Source of the DNA: Zhongshania aliphaticivorans
Lineage (GTDB): Bacteria > Pseudomonadota > Gammaproteobacteria > Pseudomonadales > Spongiibacteraceae
Reading direction: 5' to 3'
NCBI RefSeq assembly: GCF_902705875.1
Contig: NZ_CACSIK010000003.1
Coordinates: forward strand, 152,908-191,768
Length of the DNA stretch: 38,861 bases
A model generated the notes under the pieces. It saw nothing but the letters and a program-made list of their open reading frames with translations, did not search any database and had not been told where the DNA came from. Shown piece by piece: positions 33,903 through 38,861 of the stretch; position 1 is the stretch's first letter; each line of letters begins with the position of its first letter. The position numbers were made by a program, and so were the translations under genes.

Positions 33903-36503
33903 TTAAATAGTTTTGCGAAGCTCCAAGCCATAGGTTCGTGGATCGCCAAGTACGCTGGTGAAAGTACCGATACTATCACCAGCAGAAACTGCACCTATAT
34001 CGTAACGTTCATCAGTAAGGTTTTTAACATAGGCCGAGATAGTGAGATCCTCATCATCGCCAGTCCAGCTCACTCGTGCATCATATAAGAAATAAGCATC
34101 TGCATACGCTAGGGATTTGTCCTGTTTAGATGCCGCCCATGCGCCGCGATCAAGGCCAAGATAAATATCGCTTTTATAGCTGGCGTCTAAACGGGGCACA
34201 AATCTCCCAATATCAGTTTCTATGGTGTATTGAATTCCTAAGGCAGCTGTTTCTTCCGGTGAAACAGCAAACTCTTCATCTGAACGGTCAATAGGCACGA
34301 ATTCTCCGCGTAGCGCTAATGACTTCAGGTCGTTGTCCATAAACTCTTCGTAGCGATAGTTATTGTTACTGTAGGTTAGGTTTATCATGGCATTCATTGA
34401 TGGGAACCACATTACCTCAAGCTCTATGCCGTCGATTGTAGAGGCGCCCGCGTTTTGTGAACCCACGACCAATGCATTATTTGAATCGACGTTTACGGTG
34501 ATTAAATGCATATTCTTAAATACCATCGAATAGGCGGCAATGTTTACCCGTAGTGAGCGCTCCAGCGCGTCAATTTTTATTCCGATTTCTCGGTTTTCTA
34601 GCTCTTCGGGTTCTACAACGGTAAGACCATCTAGTCCAAAGGGTTCCTGGAACCCTGATTTGAAGCCATTGCTCCACGTTGCGTAAACCATAGCAGATGA
34701 AATGATGCCGCCATCCAGCAGAGATTCAGGAAAAATATATGCGGCAGAAGCCATTGGTGTGAACTGTCGGAAGGTATCGCTTCGGCTGTCAATTTTTGCA
34801 TCAAGAAGTGGCGCGCGAATATCACCAGGGAACCGTTCTCTCAAAATGTTATTAGCAATCGTTAGAGGGTCTTGTGACCATGTACCTAGAAAGGCCATAG
34901 CCGCCATATCAGGTAATATTGGCACAAAGCGTGGGTCAGCACTGCTAATGATTGAGGTAACCTCCGCTAGATCAGCTCCGCGTGTTTCTAGATAAGATTC
35001 GCGGGTCTCCTCGGTATAACGCCCCCCCAATGTTAATTCAAAATGATCAGTGAGATGCCAAGTAGCTTGTGCGAATGCGGCAAATGTTTGGCCATCAATG
35101 TCAAAATCTTGAACAGTGGCTAGTGGTGCAGCACCTGCCACCAGCGGTACGGTTCCTCCGGGTATCAGGCTAGTAATACTGCCAAGCAAATCCGTAAGAC
35201 CTTCTAGATCAACGCCTTCTTGGCCCGCAGCCAAACCTAAGAATGCAATCGGCTCGGCACCTACTAGCGGGTTACTGGTATTAAATCGTTCAGACTTATA
35301 TTCGTCTTGCCAAAAGATTCCGGTGGCATAATCAATATCGTCGAAAAATACCCCATTAAATTGAAGCTCAAACGTGAGTGATTCTTGTATGCTGTCGCCA
35401 AGAAGATCTGCGCGCAAAAACTCTGCTGGGCCACCATCGTCTGCCGTTGTTTGAGGATTAAATTTTGTTGCGTCTCGATAACCGATGATCGACTTCATGC
35501 TGTGGTTTTCGTTAAATTGATAATCGAAGGTTAGACCAAACATTAGCTCATCTTGATCTTTTTGCTGACGTTGGCTGTCGCCTTGATTGGTATGCAGGTC
35601 GCTTTGTGATTCCCGCGAGTTAGCTTCGCAATTGTCACGGTAAGCTCTTGGATTACTTGGGTCGGTGTCACCTGGCCAAAGAATCCCTAAGCCGTTCACA
35701 AACAAGGCATCGTTGCTAACCATACGACAGTGAAAAGATGGGAAGTTTTCACGGGTTCGGCCAAGAAATGCAAAGCCGTCGACGGTTAGGTCGTCGCTGG
35801 CCAACCAGCGACTTTGGAAAATAGCCGACAGTCGGTCGATGGATTGATTTTCTCGGCCAGTGACGTCTTTCAAAAATCCATCGCGACGGCGAGTATTTAC
35901 AGAAATTCGAGTAAGCAATTCGTCGCTTACAGGCAAGTCAACGGCAGCTTGAACGCGCTGCTCATTGTAATTGCCAACGTTACCTTCCAGATAACCACCA
36001 AACTCTTCACCCGGTTTCGTTAACGTAAATACCAATGCACCACCGGTATTATTTTTACCAAATAATGTTCCTTGAGGTCCACGTAAAACTTGTACGCTGT
36101 CTACGTCAATAGTATCTAGTAACTGCCCATCAGGTCGCGGAATGAATATGCCGTCTAGATATACACTTACCGACGGATCAAAGCGTGCAAAGGGAGCGCG
36201 CTGACCGATTCCACGAATAAAAATTTGTGGTGATGTACTGTTATTAATTTGTAAGCTGGGCACTGATTTACTTAATTCCTGTGCGCTTAGAATACCTTGA
36301 TCCCGAAGTGAATCACCACTAATAACGGTAACCGCAACCGGAGTTTCTTGGATGCTTTCGGCTCGTTTACGCGCAGTAACTATCACCTCTTCTAACATAC
36401 TTTTTGAGGTTTCTTTTTTTGCTGCACTATCTTCTTGCGCAAAGCAAAGAATAGTATTTGCAAAAAGTGATATTGCCAGTAACAGCTTTTTATAATTGTT
36501 CAT
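33903..36503 (-). CDS. TonB-dependent outer-membrane receptor
   Basis: The intact receptor (866 aa from the ATG at 36503) has a signal peptide (MNNYKKLLLAISLF onward, ending FAQ). It has a TonB-box-like EEVIVTARKR, the plug domain (TPVAVTVISG, IFIRGIGQRAPFARFDPSVS, VLRGPQGTLFGKNNTGG) and a 22-strand-type barrel ending RTYGLELRKTI. The longer frame to 36608 would overlap the preceding gene, so I reject that start. Such receptors, of the syringolide/sterol/terpenoid-uptake-like branch common in marine gammaproteobacteria, import substrates with energy from TonB-ExbBD. A Gly/Leu/Pro-rich insertion sits in a predicted outer loop. Neighbours are an epimerase-like SDR upstream and an SDR downstream; the ligand is unknown. 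Confidence 0.92.
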   Translation of the reverse strand: MNNYKKLLLAISLFANTILCFAQEDSAAKKETSKSMLEEVIVTARKRAESIQETPVAVTVISGDSLRDQGILSAQELSKSVPSLQINNSTSPQIFIRGIGQRAPFARFDPSVSVYLDGIFIPRPDGQLLDTIDVDSVQVLRGPQGTLFGKNNTGGALVFTLTKPGEEFGGYLEGNVGNYNEQRVQAAVDLPVSDELLTRISVNTRRRDGFLKDVTGRENQSIDRLSAIFQSRWLASDDLTVDGFAFLGRTRENFPSFHCRMVSNDALFVNGLGILWPGDTDPSNPRAYRDNCEANSRESQSDLHTNQGDSQRQQKDQDELMFGLTFDYQFNENHSMKSIIGYRDATKFNPQTTADDGGPAEFLRADLLGDSIQESLTFELQFNGVFFDDIDYATGIFWQDEYKSERFNTSNPLVGAEPIAFLGLAAGQEGVDLEGLTDLLGSITSLIPGGTVPLVAGAAPLATVQDFDIDGQTFAAFAQATWHLTDHFELTLGGRYTEETRESYLETRGADLAEVTSIISSADPRFVPILPDMAAMAFLGTWSQDPLTIANNILRERFPGDIRAPLLDAKIDSRSDTFRQFTPMASAAYIFPESLLDGGIISSAMVYATWSNGFKSGFQEPFGLDGLTVVEPEELENREIGIKIDALERSLRVNIAAYSMVFKNMHLITVNVDSNNALVVGSQNAGASTIDGIELEVMWFPSMNAMINLTYSNNNYRYEEFMDNDLKSLALRGEFVPIDRSDEEFAVSPEETAALGIQYTIETDIGRFVPRLDASYKSDIYLGLDRGAWAASKQDKSLAYADAYFLYDARVSWTGDDEDLTISAYVKNLTDERYDIGAVSAGDSIGTFTSVLGDPRTYGLELRKTI

Positions 36504-36529
36504 TTTTAGCATCCAGATTTTACAATTTA

Positions 36530-37477
36530 TTATATTTTTGATAATGCGTACGGCAGAATTCGATTTAAAAGTGGTCGTAATGGCCAAGTTCCCATTCGAA
36601 CTAGACACATTTTATTTTTCATTTCCCGTTCGTAGTCCTCAAAAGAATGATGCTGAAAGGTAAGCAGCTTTTGCGCTTCGCTTGAGTCCATCCAGTGGGT
36701 GTAGTAGCTGCCACTGATTTCTGAGTTATAAGGGAGTGTTAATCCAAGCGCGGCGAATGCCGTTTTAATAAAACGATAATGGCTAATTTGACAGTATTGT
36801 CCTCCGCCAATGAGCAAGGTCTTATGAATTGCTTCGTCAGATTTAGCGGCATTACACATTGCTAAGGCAACGTCTTTGGGGTGAACAAATTCTAACGGTG
36901 ACTCTGGGTGCACACTGAGAAGCTGGCGTAGAGTGTTGCGATCGGCCTTTAAGGTACGAGCGTCCACCGAAACTCCTACCCGCAGAATGACCCAAGGCAA
37001 GGTTGATTTTTTTAGTGTTTCTTCAATTTTTATTTTGTGGCGTGTGTAGTTATCGCTAGAAGACACCTTATCAGATGATGTTTTAACGGCCTCGCCTGGT
37101 AAGGATTTTCCGAATACCGTTACAGATGATGGAAATATTAATCTTGGCGATGGTGTGCATGCCGTCATACTTTGTATCAGTGCTTGGGTCGCATCGACGT
37201 TAATAGCCTTTGCCAATTCGGCTTGGTTTTCAGAGAGCGGCGGCAATAGCGACGCGTTATGGATGACAGCATCGACACCCGTTAACAGTTTGCGATGGTG
37301 TTCTGTGTCGCGAATATCCCCCAGTATCACCTCGCAGCGATTCTGATAGCGACGCTTTAGTTTTTGGTTTTGAGTACCATCCAAGTCAAAGCAGCGCAGC
37401 TGATACCCTTGCTTCAGCGCTTCTTCTATACACATTTGGCCAAGATTGCCAAACGCCCCAGTGATAAGGATTTTCAT
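36530..37477 (-). CDS. NAD-dependent epimerase/dehydratase family protein (extended SDR)
   Basis: The 315-aa protein has the extended-SDR nucleotide motif TGAFGNLG (residues 7-14), an Asp after the second strand (FDLDG) that favours NAD, IHNASLLPP, a Ser in IFPSSVTVFG and the catalytic Tyr and Lys in YTRHK. The C-terminal part contains the substrate domain. It could be an epimerase, reductase or 3-beta-hydroxysteroid-dehydrogenase-like enzyme; sequence alone does not decide. Its start overlaps the stop of the Old Yellow Enzyme gene by four bases, so they are translationally coupled. It ends 26 bases before the TonB receptor start. Confidence 0.9.
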   Translation of the reverse strand: MKILITGAFGNLGQMCIEEALKQGYQLRCFDLDGTQNQKLKRRYQNRCEVILGDIRDTEHHRKLLTGVDAVIHNASLLPPLSENQAELAKAINVDATQALIQSMTACTPSPRLIFPSSVTVFGKSLPGEAVKTSSDKVSSSDNYTRHKIKIEETLKKSTLPWVILRVGVSVDARTLKADRNTLRQLLSVHPESPLEFVHPKDVALAMCNAAKSDEAIHKTLLIGGGQYCQISHYRFIKTAFAALGLTLPYNSEISGSYYTHWMDSSEAQKLLTFQHHSFEDYEREMKNKMCLVRMGTWPLRPLLNRILPYALSKI

Positions 37478-38679
37478 GTCCTTGAACCATCAAAAAATGG
37501 CGGGCAGTGAATACCTTGTGGGCTTTCTATGGTGCCAACGCATTGATTACAGTGAGTGCAGCGGCTCTTATAATGTGGCTTGGCCGCCAGCTTTTGTGGC
37601 AAGTCGGGGTCAGCTAAAAGCGTGCGACCTAATTGAATAAAGTCAAAACCTGAATCTAATATTTGCGTAAAGTTGTCGCCATTGCTGGCGCCGCCAATGT
37701 AGACCATTTTGCACTTTACGACTTCACGAATACGTTTCGCTTGCTCAAGAAGGTACATTTCGTAGAAAGGCAGGGATGGGAACATTTTTTTGCCCATCAG
37801 TCGTAATATGAATCGCATAAGGCGATTTTTTTCGTATTTAAGTAAGGACGGTAGAATGCTGTCGCCGCGAAACATCAGCATTGGATTCATTGTGCTGGTG
37901 CCGTTGCTGGCGATAATGGCGTCTATACCTGCCTCATCCAGCGCTTTACATATGGAGATCGAATCCTCATATGAAATACCGGTACGAGGCCCTTCTGACA
38001 TACTAATTTTCCCCAAAATAGGGAAGTCATTGCCGACAGCTGCTCTAACTGCTGCCAGCACGCGAAGTGGGAGTCGTAGGCGATTTTCTAGACTGCCGCC
38101 GTAGATATCTTTGCGCTTATTGGTAAGGGGACTCAAAAACTGGCAAAGCCCGTAACCATGGCCAAAATGGATTTCGAGAGCATCGAATCCCACTGACTTC
38201 ATAAATATTGCAGCATTTCTATACGCATCTACTAAGTGGTCGATATCACTTAGTGTCATCGCGTCGCAAAACCACATTCCCTCTGCAATGCCGAGAATAT
38301 TCAAGCCGCCACTAGGGCCCTTCGGGCGAGTTTTCAAAGTATGGTTTTTTGAGAAGGCGCCGCAATGGCCCATTTGCCCCGACACCTTACACCCTTGACT
38401 TTGAATCCCTTTCACCAGTTGACTTATTTCCTTGCGGAAATCCTCATGCATAGTGAGCATGTTGGCGTTTAATCGCCCTGCATTCTCTACCGCGCAGTAT
38501 CCGATGGTGGTCATAGCTACGCCGCCAACGGCAAATTGCTTATGAAAATCAAGCAGGCCTTGGCTTGGAGTGCCATTGGGACTTAGATTCTCAAACGTCC
38601 CTGCCTTTATGAGCCTATTCTTTAGCGTAAGGCCATTTAAGTTGGCGCTAGTAAGCGCGAGGTTGCTGGTAACTAACAT
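37474..38679 (-). CDS. NADH:flavin oxidoreductase (Old Yellow Enzyme family) with C-terminal Cys cluster
   Basis: The 401-aa TIM-barrel protein has LKNRLIKAG, GQMGHCG, the substrate pair His171/His174 (IHFGHGYG), QFLSPLTNKRKDIYGGSLENR and GRTLLADPDLP. Near the end Cys374, Cys377, Cys380 and Cys392 (CTHCNQC ... GIHC) match the iron-sulfur type cluster of 2,4-dienoyl-CoA reductase relatives, but the second FAD/NAD domain is absent. I choose the ATG at 38679 because GAGG lies four bases before it; the longer frame to 38754 has no family support. It is the first gene of the right-hand operon. A partner reductase may be encoded elsewhere. Confidence 0.92.
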   Translation of the reverse strand: MLVTSNLALTSANLNGLTLKNRLIKAGTFENLSPNGTPSQGLLDFHKQFAVGGVAMTTIGYCAVENAGRLNANMLTMHEDFRKEISQLVKGIQSQGCKVSGQMGHCGAFSKNHTLKTRPKGPSGGLNILGIAEGMWFCDAMTLSDIDHLVDAYRNAAIFMKSVGFDALEIHFGHGYGLCQFLSPLTNKRKDIYGGSLENRLRLPLRVLAAVRAAVGNDFPILGKISMSEGPRTGISYEDSISICKALDEAGIDAIIASNGTSTMNPMLMFRGDSILPSLLKYEKNRLMRFILRLMGKKMFPSLPFYEMYLLEQAKRIREVVKCKMVYIGGASNGDNFTQILDSGFDFIQLGRTLLADPDLPQKLAAKPHYKSRCTHCNQCVGTIESPQGIHCPPFFDGSRT

Positions 38680-38808
38680 ACGGCCTCTATAATTATTTTT
38701 ATTAAGATCTGCTGGTATTAAGTAAGGCAGTGCAAGCTGGGCCGACAGATACATTTAAACTAATGTTATATATCATAGTTATATAAGTCAATTATATGGA
38801 GCAATTGA

Positions 38809-38861
38809 ATGTCTGACTGTATACTTTGCTTTCGTCACTTAAAGAGAAAAATATTTTGGCT
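38809..38861 (+). CDS. Start of a gene cut by the right edge
   Basis: An ATG at 38809 has GGAG (38798-38801) seven bases upstream and opens a frame to the edge: MSDCILCFRHLKRKIFW, 17 codons. It would be divergent from the Old Yellow Enzyme gene. The AT-rich spacer between them (about 38760-38797) holds GTTATATA-type repeats that may belong to a promoter. Too short to identify. Confidence 0.4.
   Translation, partial: MSDCILCFRHLKRKIFW

Noticed and set aside
36504..36608. Longer N-terminus for the second TonB receptor
   Set aside because: It would overlap the epimerase gene by about 80 bases and place about 35 unrelated residues before a normal signal peptide.
38680..38754. Longer N-terminus for the right-hand Old Yellow Enzyme
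   Set aside because: No family similarity and no ribosome binding site, whereas GAGG precedes the ATG at 38679.

Overview
The window looks like chromosomal DNA of a free-living Gram-negative bacterium, most likely a marine or aquatic gammaproteobacterium of the Cellvibrionales/Spongiibacteraceae type. This placement is an inference from gene content: TonB receptors, many CoA-linked and flavin-dependent oxidoreductases, and a DUF3348/DUF802/OmpA/DUF2894 cassette. No rRNA, tRNA, CRISPR array or complete insertion sequence was recognised.

Left part (1-14.6 kb). A secreted protein with a possible CYTH-like fold (421-1284) is followed on the minus strand by a DTW-domain tRNA modification enzyme. 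Next comes a tight four-gene minus-strand operon (6386 down to 2060): DUF3348 protein, MotA/ExbB-like channel with a very long coiled tail (DUF802), a MotB/ZorB-like OmpA protein, and a DUF2894 protein. It looks like a proton-driven envelope motor of unknown role and is the best candidate here for an undescribed system. Then follow a protein with two thioredoxin-fold GST_N domains, an Old Yellow Enzyme, a small exported rhodanese, an alpha/beta hydrolase overlapping an SDR, an exported sorbosone/glucose-dehydrogenase-like protein with a C-terminal haem c domain, a small unknown protein and a flavin amine oxidase.

Middle (14.6-22 kb). Gene-poor DNA with one apparent gene remnant leads to an FkbM methyltransferase / phytanoyl-CoA-dioxygenase pair. 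An eight-haem cytochrome c with TPRs follows, interrupted by an in-frame TAG. A LysR regulator lies divergent to an FMN-dependent alpha-hydroxy-acid dehydrogenase.

Catabolic operon (22.3-32.5 kb, minus strand). An AraC-type regulator is divergent to a gene series read in this order: membrane desaturase/hydroxylase, rubredoxin (54 aa), TonB receptor (in-frame TAA), acyl-CoA ligase, zinc alcohol dehydrogenase, a 31-codon remnant resembling an aldehyde-dehydrogenase start, a PaaG-like crotonase, acyl-CoA dehydrogenase and a hydrophobic secreted protein. This order spells out a pathway: uptake, oxygenation, alcohol to aldehyde to acid, CoA activation, beta-oxidation. The aldehyde step appears to have been deleted. 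A 26-residue start of a CoA-transferase/racemase gene lies just downstream.

Right part (33-38.7 kb, minus strand). A second set follows: Old Yellow Enzyme, NAD-dependent epimerase-like SDR (4-base overlap), a second TonB receptor and a frameshifted SDR. A new plus-strand gene begins at the right edge.

A recurring theme from about 17 to 34 kb is gene decay: one TAG, one TAA, one homopolymer frameshift and two 5'-end gene stubs. This suggests an eroding or rearranging catabolic island, although single-base sequencing errors could explain some of these.
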